NCBI RefSeq assembly: GCF_030463535.1
Contig: NC_132879.1
Coordinates: forward strand, 36,628,425-36,692,424
Length of the DNA stretch: 64,000 nucleotides
Source: Salminus brasiliensis
Lineage: Eukaryota; Chordata; Actinopteri; Characiformes; Bryconidae
Direction: 5' to 3'
Positions 1 through 10,342 of this stretch are shown piece after piece (position 1 is the stretch's first letter; every line of letters starts with the position of its first letter). The notes under the pieces are model-generated. The model saw only the letters and a list, made by a program, of their open reading frames with translations. It ran no database searches and was not told the origin of the DNA. A program made the translations under genes and the position numbers.

Positions 1-43
1 CATGTTGATCACTATAGTTTATCTGTATTAATTGTACTACATG

Positions 44-2974
44 CTACGATGTCAATAAGGGCCTGCAGTATATGTCCTTGATCGCAGCGATGAGACTGAT
101 GATGACAAGCCGAAATGTCTGGTAATGGGCAGCTTCCATGAGGGGCAAAATCATTTGCTCTAATACCACAACAAGCAGTCCCACAATCCCCAAGCTATGG
201 GTCCAAGATAAAATGACATAGACATAAGATTAGACATCTGCCTGGCTTAGTCCTCAACACATACGGTTATCTTTAAGGTTTAAAGTAGGGATTTCACACT
301 CCAGCACGACTCGGGCCATGGGAGTTGAGGGCTGTAATTAATAACACTGCAGCACCCTGGTCCAGCAGAACAGCAGAATTGTCTGGTTTAAAGGCATTTT
401 GTCAGCTCACCATCGTCTTACATCGCCTGTGAAACTTTAAACTGGTATACACTGCTAACACAGCTGAGGCTTGACAATCAAAAGGGAACAGCTCTAAAGC
501 AGGAGGACGTAGTAAAATGTAAAGAACAGGTTGTTTGTATGTCTTACAAGATTAGCTTGGCACTGAATGGGTATAAAGGACTATTTGATGACAATCCAGC
601 AGGTGGCGCTAACACTAAAAAACAAAAAAAAACGCTTGATGTCAGATTTGTTAATGCAGCAGCACACAGCTCAAAATAGACAACAAAGCTGAAGCCCATT
701 TTCTACCAAAGATATTCTCACTGTGTTCAAAAAGCAGGTCCCCATAACTCAATATCACACACTGACTCAAAAAGCATATAGAGTGTTTTTTATGTTGCTG
801 TGGTGACGCCCCTGTCTCTCAATCACCCACACACTGATCCTGATCAGGCACAGAAGTGGATTTTTTGTGGCTTTTTACAAAAACAACATACAAAAGTTGT
901 TAGTCGACACCAAACCTGCGCAAGTTAAAATCATGATGTCAGCATTTTTAAGAAGCAGTGTTTTTACCTGTCTACACGAAAACACTGAAAACAGAGTTCT
1001 CAGAAATCTCCAGTCTGAATTGTGTTTTCAATAACCGGTGACCTAAAAAGCCATGTGTGTGTGGACCAAACGCCAAAACACAGAGAAAATTTTGGATACG
1101 TATGGATGGGGCCTAGCTGTGTCACATCGCCTTCAGAGTGTTTCTCTGAAGATGTTTAGCCATACCTATATTCAATACTTTTTTGGAATTATATATTCAT
1201 ATACCATTGGTGTAAAGAAGACAATAAGACAATCAAGTAGCCAAAACAGCTAAATTGTCCACTGTTAGAGATAACGCTTTGCAGCTTGCACTGGTGTAGA
1301 AAAATCCTTGCGGCTGTCTCATGGTCAACTGCAGACAGTGCTTAAATATATGATATGTGTACAAACAGGACAGGACAGACTGCACAAACTATAAGTGATG
1401 GTCAGCCACTGGCACTCACAAGGTTTTTTAGAATTTGAGAATTCGAGAAAAGGTAACATCTGTTTTTGTTGCTGACCTGACAGTTTTTAACATCAACTCT
1501 GCAAACTCTTTCTGTGTGAAAAACATTATTTCTCACAGGTAAAGTGGTAAAGAAACCTGTACAATGCCTGTTGAAAGGGTATTTTACAACAGTATCAAAA
1601 GCTGAAGCTCTGAGCACTGAGAACCAAATTCTGAGGAATGAGAAATATAACATTTTCACCTGGATTAAACGTTTGGGGTCGTTGGTGATTTTTTTTTTAC
1701 CACTGATGAAGAATAGTTCAGTATTTTACTTAATGTACTTAAGTATGTATTATTATTATCTTATATTATATAAGATGTGTATGTTTCTTATGCATTATTG
1801 AAACTGAATGTACTTAAACTGAATTAAATTTAAAAATTAAATGAAAATGAAAATAAACACTTTTTACTTCTTATATATTAATTTACACCCTCAAAATATA
1901 AATGAACAATGATTTTTCTCTTTTTATCTTGACAATCAGTAGAGTTCATAGAGTGCATCCAAAAATACTAATACTAACAATTGAATATATTTTTTTAACA
2001 TTTACTTTTCACTTATTTCAGTATTTTCAAAAGTGATACAATATGTGTTTACTTTCACTTTTGCTTTCCCTTATGTACAGTGTCTCTGTACGTTTCCCAC
2101 CCCTGTTCCAATCCAAAGGGAATCCTTACCATGGCAGAACTTGGTTTTGAATGACTGTAAGAAACTGAAAATGTGATCACGTAAAACCTTTACAGAGTTT
2201 AGTTTTCGGGATCTACAGACAGTGCTAACCCTTACCTTAAACATGGTCTGCATGAGGAAATGCAGCAGTTTGATAATGAAGACTGAGACCATGCTGACAG
2301 TCAGACTGGCGCTCTGGAAGACTCTCCACCAACACTGACGCCTGAAGAGGCTAGTGAATAAAACTTCCTAAAAAGCCAGGAGTGGAAAAGAAAAAGCTGT
2401 GTGTAACACAATACCTACAGGAAGTACAGTACAAGTGTCTTAAATAGGTTTCTGTTCTATAGAAAGTCAGTTGTTTTTTAATTACATAATTCATGTTTTA
2501 ATACAATGCTAGTACATATGTTATTTCTCTGGGTTCATTTTATATAACTGTAACAACTAAAACTCATGACACTTGCAGTAAGATGGTTAAAATTTTCCGG
2601 ATTTTTGGGGGGAAATACATGATCCTAATACGGATGTCCTGATCAAGTTATTTTGTCCCCTGATCCAATCCGAGTCTCTTAAAGCTGAATAACAGCCAAA
2701 TCTGATCCGATTTTTTTGTTTGTATAAATAATACAGCCACCTGTTCACATAAGATGAGCTGCTGCATACTACGTTCACTAAAATCCCTTTATTTTCAAAA
2801 TCCTATTCTTATCAGCTTCTATAATGAGACTTTCTGGACTGATTTATTTAGTTTAGCAAAGACTTTTCTTATAATGACTGTTTATTAATATCTTATAATC
2901 CAGTCTGACTCTCCTCCCTGAACCAATCAGCTCCCAGTTCCTTTACAACACTGCAGTCAAGTCATTTCACGTGT

Positions 2975-3021
<47 letters not shown>

Positions 3022-3601
3022 GGTACACACTCTAGACTGATATCAGTTGTTTGTCGACTACCAAGGTGAAATAACTGGTTTATAGTAGGTGAATGTGCTG
3101 TGATTTGGGTTTCTGTAGTGTGTGTGTATTAGCTTCAGCCTCCACTCAGTTCTGGATATGCTCTTCAATGCTGGTTTAAAAACAGAAAGAAAGGCGAGCG
3201 GTTCTCCCGCTGGTAAAACAGTGTATTTCCGTGATGGTTTTATAAAGTTTAAAAATTATGGTCTGTTTTTATGTTCCACTGTAAAATAGCTCCAATCTGC
3301 AGACTCGCAGCTCTTTTATTTACCTTAGGAGTACATCTGCACTGCTGCCAACTGGGCTAGAATGTCAGTTAATGGCATCTTGGGGACACCAGGTGGCGTT
3401 TGAACACTGTGGTTAAAACAAAGACTCGAACTAGATTAGCCGAAACCCGATCTAATAAAACACGCCTGGATCTGTCTTGATTCCGATCCACTGGATCAGA
3501 CCGGGACATCCCTAGATCCAAGTATTGTTTTATTTTTACCTTATTTTGGAGGTGTCCAGAGAGCCCTGTTCTTGGTCTTCTGAACATTTCCTTGTATTCT
3601 T
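44..3601 (-). CDS. Unidentified multi-exon gene, 3' part (partial reconstruction)
   Basis: Minus-strand segments look like true exons. 3540-3601 (acceptor TTTTATAG, donor GTAAAA) reads EYKEMFRRPRTGLSGHLQNK and joins in frame to 2236-2367 (44 codons, acceptor CTTTTTAG, donor GTAAGG), which reads EVLFTSLFRRQCWWRVFQSA and then a hydrophobic stretch ending LLHFLMQTMFK. This joins to a 25-bp exon 2130-2154 (SFKTKFCH; acceptor TTTCTTACAG, donor GTAAGG). A terminal exon 44-194 reads LGIVGLLVVVLEQMILPLME, then a second hydrophobic helix (RLVIISLIAAI), ending CRPLLTS and a TAG stop. Phases show that at least one exon between 194 and 2130 is missing from my reading. I do not recognise the family; the hydrophobic helices could be membrane segments or an alpha-helical repeat. 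The open frames and good splice sites are seen; that they form one gene is inference. Confidence 0.5.
195..2129. other. Intron-like/intergenic sequence with repeat-like stretches
   Basis: No exon could be placed here with confidence. The stretch around 930-1090 reads like decayed DNA-transposon sequence, and 1485-1665 resembles 3690-3915 (see the repeat entry). The short open frames present lack splice context and protein-like composition. Confidence 0.4.
1485..1665. repeat. Local duplicated segment, copy 1 (copy 2 near 3690-3915)
   Basis: Both copies carry GTTTTAAACATCAAC-like sequence, then GCAAAC, and later ACAGTATCA(A/C)AAGCTGAAGCTCTGAG and a similar downstream stretch. On the minus strand both end in a pyrimidine-rich acceptor-like TTCTTAG/CCTCAG. 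They are either copies of an interspersed repeat or a tandem duplication of an intron segment; a 7-base difference breaks any shared reading frame. Confidence 0.5.
2971..3018. repeat. (GT)n microsatellite
   Basis: A near-pure GT tract of roughly 48 bases with one GA interruption. Confidence 0.95.
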
Positions 3602-3689
3602 CTATAAAATGAGTACAAAATATGTGAGAAACATACTTAGACAGTATAAATACTGTTTTATGAAAACAACAATAAAGGTTTGTCCCATT

Positions 3690-3915
3690 TTAGAGTTTTA
3701 AACATCAACCATGCAAACCCAGATGAGCATCCTTCTGTTTTTTACCCAGCTAGAATTTGGACAAAAGTCCAACTGTTCTGTTTGGGAAACTGATGTATAG
3801 ATCAATCAAATGGCACAATATTGTTGCTTTTCATTAAAATAGTTGCAGTTACGTTGATAGGGTAACTTACTAACAGTATCACAAGCTGAAGCTCTGAGAT
3901 CCAAGTTCTAAGAAA
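3690..3915. repeat. Local duplicated segment, copy 2
   Basis: Partner of 1485-1665. On the minus strand it contains an exon-sized piece flanked by TTCTTAG and GTAAGT, but no frame matches the partner copy, so I do not call it an exon. Confidence 0.45.
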
Positions 3916-4211
3916 TGAAAAGTCCAAACTTTTCACATAGGATTCATATTTGTGGGGTTTTTGACAAGATGGGAAATTTTGTTTTGATTTTTTTTTGTTG
4001 TTGTTGCAAAATTAATGATTATTCATAATGAGGAATAATGTAAATACTAGAATGTATATATAGGAATATACTTAAAAATACTGCTCTGTTGAATACCATC
4101 AATTGTGCCACATTCTGTCTCACTCTTGTCATCTTTCTATCTGTCTGCAGGAGCCTTCCTCTCCCATTCAGACTCACCAGGCCCCTTAGGGATTAAAGAG
4201 CCACATCTGAA

Positions 4212-4398
4212 TCACAGCTCTGCGAAACCAGATCGGTCATGCCGTGCTTTACAGAACAGATCCGGGCTACATTTTCCCAAAGGCCTGTTGTGTGCTAAGA
4301 GCATTTCACAAATATCCTGGAAAGGGATCATGGCCGACAGCCTTTCGATGTTGAACTTAGTCATACTTGCACTGAACTGCAGCCATCTCTTCCAGAGA
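4212..4398 (-). CDS. Candidate coding exon, unidentified
   Basis: Minus-strand open segment reading CLWKRWLQFSASMTKFNIER, then LSAMIPFQDICEMLLAHNRP, ending FAEL and TGA. A stop lies directly upstream in frame, next to an AG that could be an acceptor. The composition looks protein-like and it lies upstream of the exons at 2.1-3.6 kb on the same strand, but it ends in a stop, so it would be either an alternative terminal exon or a decayed copy. I do not recognise it. Confidence 0.25.
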
Positions 4399-4984
4399 CA
4401 CACTCAGCACAGTGTTTGGAAAATCCATGCCTGACTGAAGCCCATATGCTGTATGATGGTATATGATCACTGGGTTACCACTGACTTCGGTGTCTCTGTC
4501 TAGTCATGCTGTTGTCCAGCTTCAGATGGAGTTTGACTGAAATTTGTCCTTTTGGAGAGACAACTTGGAAAGAAAACGTCTGACATTAGGAGAGAAATCA
4601 GAGGATTTATTGATCAGATACAGCAAGCAGTTCACCTTTTATCTTAGCTTTGCCTAGAATTTTTTTCTTCATCAATCTTTTTTTAATTGAATTTGTAAAC
4701 TGCAACATTTCATCAAATGTTTTATACAAGACAACAGAAATCATGTTATTACGAAATCATGAATCACGCTTCACTACACCAAAACACAGGGCGTGAGAAG
4801 CATTTATACACCATATGTATACCTTTACGCTATTGCTGAAATACAGAATTAGGTCCCAAAAATATTCTTTTCAATACTTTTTCAATTTCATTTGTGGCTT
4901 TATTTTTGCATACCAAGCACTTTATTAGGAACTAATAGGAACTAGGAACTAGGTTATTAAAACTGGGCTGGGCTGGGTCTCCTT

Positions 4985-5330
4985 GCAGTAAGGCTCTCAA
5001 AACAGGCTCAGTTCTTCATGGCATGGATTTCATAAGATATTGGAACCATTCCCTAAAGATACTGGTCCATGCTGACATGATTGCAGCTGTGAATCTCCCA
5101 TATCTCTACCACATCCCAAAGGTATTCTATTGGATTCAGGTCTGGTGACTGAAAAGGCTGCTGAAGAACATTACATTTATTTTCATGTTCATGAAACATT
5201 TACTTTTAATGCATTTAGCAGACGCTCTTAACCACAGCAACTTACAAAAGTGCTTCAATGTTTCCTCAGAAAATACCCTTAGCTAGTTTGTAAAGACTGG
5301 GATCCCAAAGATACCTCGAAGCTTAGATAC
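4985..5330. repeat. Interspersed repeat fragments with GCATTTAGCAGACGCTCTTA core
   Basis: The 4985-5165 part has the style of a teleost DNA-transposon remnant (CAGGTCTGGTGACTG end). It is followed near 5210-5250 by the core GCATTTAGCAGACGCTCTTA and ACTTAC, a sequence very common in fish genomes. A second copy of the core lies near 16780-16810 in the last irf5 intron. Confidence 0.55.
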
Positions 5331-5534
5331 TACTAAACACAAAAGTCAGTATGGAGATCACAATACTCAGCATACACTGCAGTTAGCCTAAGGGACGAGG
5401 AAGGTGCGAGCGACTCTGCTTGTTGGGACACCCAGGAGAAGTTCGTTCCACCACTTCAGTGCCAGGACAGAAAAAAGCCTTGATGCTTGTCTTCCGTGGA
5501 TCGTACTTAAAGCTCAAATGACTCTTGGTACTGA

Positions 5535-5798
5535 TCAGCTTTTGACCATTGCCATCAAGTATTGAGGAGCTGGTCCATTCTTGGCTTTGTAGGTCAACAT
5601 CAGGGTTTTGAATCTGATGTGGGCAGCAGCTACAGGAAGCCAGTGAAGAGAACGCAGCAGAGGAGTGACATGGCTGAACTTAGAAACATTGAAGACGACC
5701 TGTGCTGCTGCATTCTGGATTAATTGCAGGGGCCTGATGGTGCGCAGAGGGAGACCAGAAAGAAGGGAGTTGCAGTAGTCCAGTGTAAGAGGAGTCAT
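5535..5798 (-). mobile_element. L2/CR1-type LINE reverse transcriptase, C-terminal fragment
   Basis: The minus strand encodes DYCNSLLSGLPLRTIRPLQL, then IQNAAAQVVF, HVTPLLRSLHWLPVAA and RFKTLMLTYKA. This order (DYCN, L-x-x-IQNAAAR, HVTP, SLHWLPV, K-T-L) is characteristic of the C-terminal end of the L2-like reverse transcriptase in fish. The copy is 5'-truncated, as usual for LINEs, and ends against a Tc1-type fragment at about 5796. Confidence 0.85.
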
Positions 5799-5975
5799 GC
5801 TGGATGTAATTATTAGAATATGGATAAATTGTGATCAGGAAGGAATGCATACGGTCAGCAACAGGCCCGAAGAGTGCCAAAAAAAACAGCCCCCACACCA
5901 TTACACCATCTCCACCAGCCTGGACTGTTGGCACAACGTCTGCTGGGTCCATGGATTCACGCTGCTGGCCCAAAA
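5796..5975 (-). mobile_element. Tc1/mariner transposase fragment
   Basis: The minus strand reads GGDGVMVWGLFFLALFGPVA, then ITIYPYSNNYIQHDSS, matching the DDE core of Tc1-like transposases (GVMVWG...GP, YP.SNGYFQQD) with frame damage. It directly abuts the L2 fragment, so one inserted beside or into the other. Confidence 0.75.
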
Positions 5976-6544
5976 CTTGACCTTACCATCTGTGTGCCTC
6001 CGCAGAAATCAAGATTTATAAACCAAGACTACATTTGTTCTGTTATCGACTGTTCAGTTTTAGTGAGCCTGTGCTCCCTGCAGCCTCAGCTTTCTGTTCT
6101 TGACTGACAGAAGTGGGATCCAGTGTGGTCTTCTGCTGTCATAGCCAATTTACATGTGCTGTGCATTCTGAGATGCTTTGCTGCTCACCACAATTATATA
6201 TATTTGGGTTTGTTCCAAAACATATTAAATGACACACAGGTTTTTTTTTTCTTTTTGTCATAGTATGCATTGTTGGGAGTGGGTACTTTACACACACAAG
6301 ACATTTTGGTGCTAAAGTATGACTACAATCACCTTTATCAGAGAAATATGCATTTTTGGTAAAGTGTGTTATATGTCAATTTCTATACCCAAAATTTATG
6401 TTAAAAACAAAAGGATATATAGCAGTTTGCAATATTATTGATATTAGTTAATTCTCTTGAAACTGAAAACTTTCCACAGGACGAGACTAAAACTAAAGAC
6501 AGTCTTGTGAAAATTCAGGACACCCCATGAAAACCTTTGTATTT

Positions 6545-6610
6545 ATGGACACTTGGACATTTAATCTTCATTTTAACAATATTAAGAGATGGAGGTAAAT
6601 TAGGTAAACA
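6545..6610 (+). repeat. Terminal-repeat-like fragment related to the 38.0-39.0 kb transposon
   Basis: The sequence GGACACTTGGACATTTAATC, CTTCATTTTAACAATATTAA and AGATGGAGGTAA resembles both ends of the Tc1-like element at 38010-38985, so this is probably a solo end or small derivative of the same family. Confidence 0.45.
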
Positions 6611-6836
6611 CATACAACTGAAAAAATGTTAATAATAACAATAAATAAAAAAGAATATTTTTTGTACTTTTACTTAACAAAATGCTTTTTTACTTTCTAC
6701 ATGCTTCTCATTTCAAGCTTGGTTTTAAGAACTGACTTGCTTCCCCGCCAGCAGTAAAATTCAAAAATCATTAAGGGGCCCACGGTCACAATTTTTAGCT
6801 TGTTTCCATGTTCTTGGTCTGATTTACTGATATTTA

Positions 6837-6839
<3 letters not shown>

Positions 6840-6897
<58 letters not shown>

Positions 6898-6916
6898 TTT
6901 TTTTTTTTTTTTTTTT
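6840..6916. repeat. (TA)n tract followed by poly-T
   Basis: About 50 bases of pure TA, then CACATA and about 20 T, followed by GTAGC. The same order (TA tract, poly-T, GTAGC) occurs at 13945-14018. Confidence 0.95.
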
Positions 6917-7101
6917 GTAGCAGACTATGTAAGGAACAATAACAAAATTAAGTTTTTGCAACAATATCAGTCCAATTTTGGTATCTTCAGCTTGCCTCAG
7001 GATTTTTTTTTTTTCGGTGACAGACTTCCATGTTGTAGCTATACCTTTTAGAACTCTAAAAGTGTAAGTGGAGTCATACACTTACATTTTGATTGATGTT
7101 C

Positions 7102-7152
7102 AGGTAATATTAATTAATTAATTAATTAATTAATTTATTTATTTATTTATTC
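7102..7152. repeat. (TAAT)n and (TTTA)n microsatellite
   Basis: A run of TTAA/TAAT units changes to TTTA units, then ends in TCGATTAC. Confidence 0.9.
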
Positions 7153-7636
7153 GATTACTTGTTAATTTAAGTAAGTATTTTAGCTATATGGGTCAATACT
7201 TTCTCTTTTACTCCCATGTCAAGTAGCAACGTAGGCCCATACTGCAGAGCGCTGGATCTGAGCTCGTTTATTTATGAGCACCGAGCGCCACCTGCCGACC
7301 ACACTGCTGAAGTGCAGCGCCAGCACTTGTCTGTTAAACGCTTCAAACTAAGGCATCAACTTTGAAATGGGAAATAATTACGTTACATCATTTACACGTA
7401 AATACAACTTTCATTAAAACAACAACAGCTCTACCCTTGAAAAAGAAACCGTACAGATCTCATGTCAAACAGATACAACAGCCCCACCGTGAGTCTACTG
7501 CACGTTTTCAAAGATAAAAATCATATCATATGTGAACAGGGTCGGTTTAGGTAATTGAGCTTGTGGGTGAGCCTCGGTTTGTATATGAAAATGAACCGCT
7601 TCCGTCTAGCGTGTACATCATCCGGAAGGGTGGTAC

Positions 7637-7828
7637 CTGTGGAAGTTCTGCAAATAACCCCGTAGCTCTCGTTTTTCGCTTCATGCCACTGAAGTAGAGG
7701 GGTTTCTCTTTCTTCTGCTTCTTCTTGTTATTTGAAGCAGCGCGCTGACTGCAAAAGTGTCGAAACCTCGCCGCTATGTGGCTTTTCTTGATTTCGTAGG
7801 AGACATGTACAGACACACCTGGCTCCAT
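7637..7828 (-). CDS. Candidate first coding exon, divergent from irf5
   Basis: From an ATG at 7828 the minus strand is open for 64 codons to a good donor (CCACAG then GTACCA). The product begins MEPGVSVHVSYEIKKSHIAA and continues with a lysine-rich KKKQKKEKPLYF and KRKTRATGLFAELPQ. CpG content is higher than around it and the foldback element at 8024 lies just upstream, so this is a plausible 5' end of a minus-strand gene, perhaps the one whose 3' exons are at 44-3601. I do not recognise the protein, and a second overlapping frame is open in the same stretch. Confidence 0.35.
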
Positions 7829-8023
7829 GTGTCCTCCGCCCGGCTGTGTGTGTGCTGAGTGTCTGTTTGTGGAGGATCTTCTGCTCAACTTCGTCTGAGG
7901 ACGTTCCACTTTTCAGTGCAGGTGGGCTCACTCGTGGCTAATTGTTAAACGTGTGCTTTATATATGCGAATTTAAAGAAGCAGGAATCTGAACCTGTTAT
8001 AGCTGCTACCAGATTATCATTGT

Positions 8024-8124
8024 TTTCCGTTCCACCTTAAGAAAGGTGCAGCAGCTCGTTCGGTAGCACCGAACAGGCGACTGGCGACAGGCGACCGCAG
8101 CGCCTTTTTAAGGTGGATTGGAAA
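8024..8124. repeat. Foldback (MITE-like) element, copy A
   Basis: TTTCCGTTCCACCTTAA at the left faces TTAAGGTGGATTGGAAA at the right (15 of 17 pair). The interior is CpG-rich. The same arms, perfectly paired over 17 bases, occur at 36670-36762 in tnpo3 intron 1. Confidence 0.8.
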
Positions 8125-10296
8125 TTTGGAATAAGAAACCACCTTCAGTCTGTTTGTTTGGGATTGAAGGGTTTTTTTTTTGTTTGTTTTTTTAAACGAG
8201 CTGAAAATGTGCCCCTTTCTGGAGATATGGTGCTAACTAGCTATTTGGTCACAGCAGCTGAAAATGGGAAGTACAGTACTGTTGTAATGTCACCGAACAG
8301 CTCAGATTTAGACCCGAAATCTGCACGGAGCGAGTTTGTCGAGGCTACGCTGACCCGATATTACAGCCTGAACAACTGTTCTAGAGACCAGCTTTAGTTT
8401 AGGATATGCTGACAGGGATTTGGTGTGTGTGTGTTTTTGAGTTAATGGTTAAATCGCCCTTGCCCTGGTTTTTAAAGCCATTTTCCCTCAACTTTCAAGA
8501 CCTTACCATAACAGGTGTCGAGGTTCATACGCACTGCTGCCATACCACCGCACCGCGTCGGCTAGATGAAGCCTGCGCTTGGCTAGAGAGGCCCCGTCGA
8601 TATTCCCGCTCTTAAAGCTAATAAAAACATAGTTATAGGTTATTATAATTGTTCATGTCCTAATTGTATTAATTATAAAACCAGCTGGTCTATTTAGGCC
8701 CATCGCAAGCCAGAATGTGAGTCTTTATTTGGAGGCAGTGTGAGCAGTGTAAACACACAGCTGTACCTCCATGTTTTCACTGTTGACTGAGTTCAGCATT
8801 GGTCGCATATTAGAGCATGTAAGCCTGTGACAGGGAGGAGGAGACATTTATTTTATTTATTTATTATTTATATATATATATATTATTTATTTATTTTTTT
8901 TTAAGCTGAAATATGAACCATTACAAGTCATCAAACATGATTTTATACGTTTTCTACCAACTTAATATTATACCAGCTGACTTCAAGTGACACCGGCCTG
9001 TGTTCTGCATTCTGGACATTAGAGATGTTGGTGGAACTGCACTGACCTCAAAGCGTCCCGCTGTCAAAGTATTCCTACTTCTCTAACTTTGTTTTCTATT
9101 TCACACCAATGCATTAAAGTTCTTAAAGTTCCATCTCTGTTGGTTCTGCTTCCCATCGGTGCAGTGAATGACCCCGAGGTTATGATTAGTAAGGCTAACT
9201 TCCGTTCTCTTGCATGCAGGAGCACTGTTTCCACAGCAGTGTAGATTTGTGAAGGCTTTTCATTGTAAGCCTTACTTCTACAAAGCTGCATTACTAATAG
9301 GGGATCACAGTACTAGAAACAAGCCCAGAAGATGCTGAATTCTGAAGAACAAGTGCTCAAGTTCCTTTTGAAAAGATTGAGATGACTGGGAACTTGAGTC
9401 AGTAAGTGAGGGTTAAATGAGAAGTGGATGAAGGGGAAGAGGCAGGAGATTTGTGGTGGGGAAATGAGGTGGCAGTCATTGTTTTTCAGCCATTTGAACC
9501 TGGAGTGAAAACAAACGGTTATTTCTTAGCCAGCAGTGCTGCAGTTTATTGTATTTACTTTGACTTTATTGTGTGAATACAGTTAGTAGTAAAAGGTACC
9601 ATGAATAATTATGCAAGTTCCTCCCCTCGCGTAACAATTGGAGGGGTGTTCTGCACCCTTGCCTTGGCAGATTGTGGCCAAAATGTTATTGTTTCGTTAA
9701 CCGTCCGCTGAACTTATCAAAAAGCATCCGACATGTTTAGTTTAGTGTTTGGGTGGGCCTATACTCTTATCTCAGACTCGATCTGTGTCACACTTGCAGC
9801 ACCACCTTGGCTATCTTTAGTTTACATTATAACACTATGGCCCCCTGCTTCTTCTGAGGGAGTCTCAATTGCTTTCTCTCATAGAAACCATTAAAAAATA
9901 TGCTGACATTAATGGCCTGAACTGAAGAAAAAACACAGAATGACACTAATGGTATGTTCCATGCATGTGTGCTCAGTTATGCTTTAGTGCATCTGATACC
10001 TCTGTTAGTCAAAGGTGTAAATGAAGCAACCACCGTATTTCTGCTTGATGTGGGGCCTGCTGTAAAACTACTATGTAAATATGTTCTGTAAATATGTTAT
10101 GTAAATATAACTTATGTTATTTCAATGCATGCATCAGTATCAATGATTTATATGTAAAAACCAAAAGGGAATATATCCCACCATGGTTTTCCTTGTTTCC
10201 TCAAATTGTGCTTCCTCAGCCTGTCTCAATGTTGGTATTTCCCAGTCACAGTAGGATTCACTGTGCACTTTGCTAAATTGTGCTTCAATTGCACAG
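8125..10296. other. irf5 upstream region and probable 5' non-coding part
   Basis: 8125-8620 is moderately CpG-rich and is where I would expect the irf5 transcription start and a non-coding first exon, but I cannot fix its donor. 8850-8895 is TA/TTTA-rich. The rest shows no coding signal; the small open frames have no splice context. Confidence 0.35.
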
Positions 10297-10342
10297 GCAC
10301 CGGGTTACTCCACTTTTCTGAAAGCACCCAAAGGGGACCACC
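10297..10342 (+). other. irf5: irf5 5'UTR part of first coding exon
   Basis: An acceptor-like TTCAATTGCACAG ends at 10296, so this coding exon probably begins there and an upstream non-coding exon exists, as in mammals. The acceptor is only moderately pyrimidine-rich. Confidence 0.45.

Noticed and set aside
3865-3900. A short exon between TTCTTAG and GTAAGT on the minus strand
   Set aside because: The related copy at 1600-1650 differs by a 7-base insertion and the frames do not agree, so this is more likely repeat sequence.
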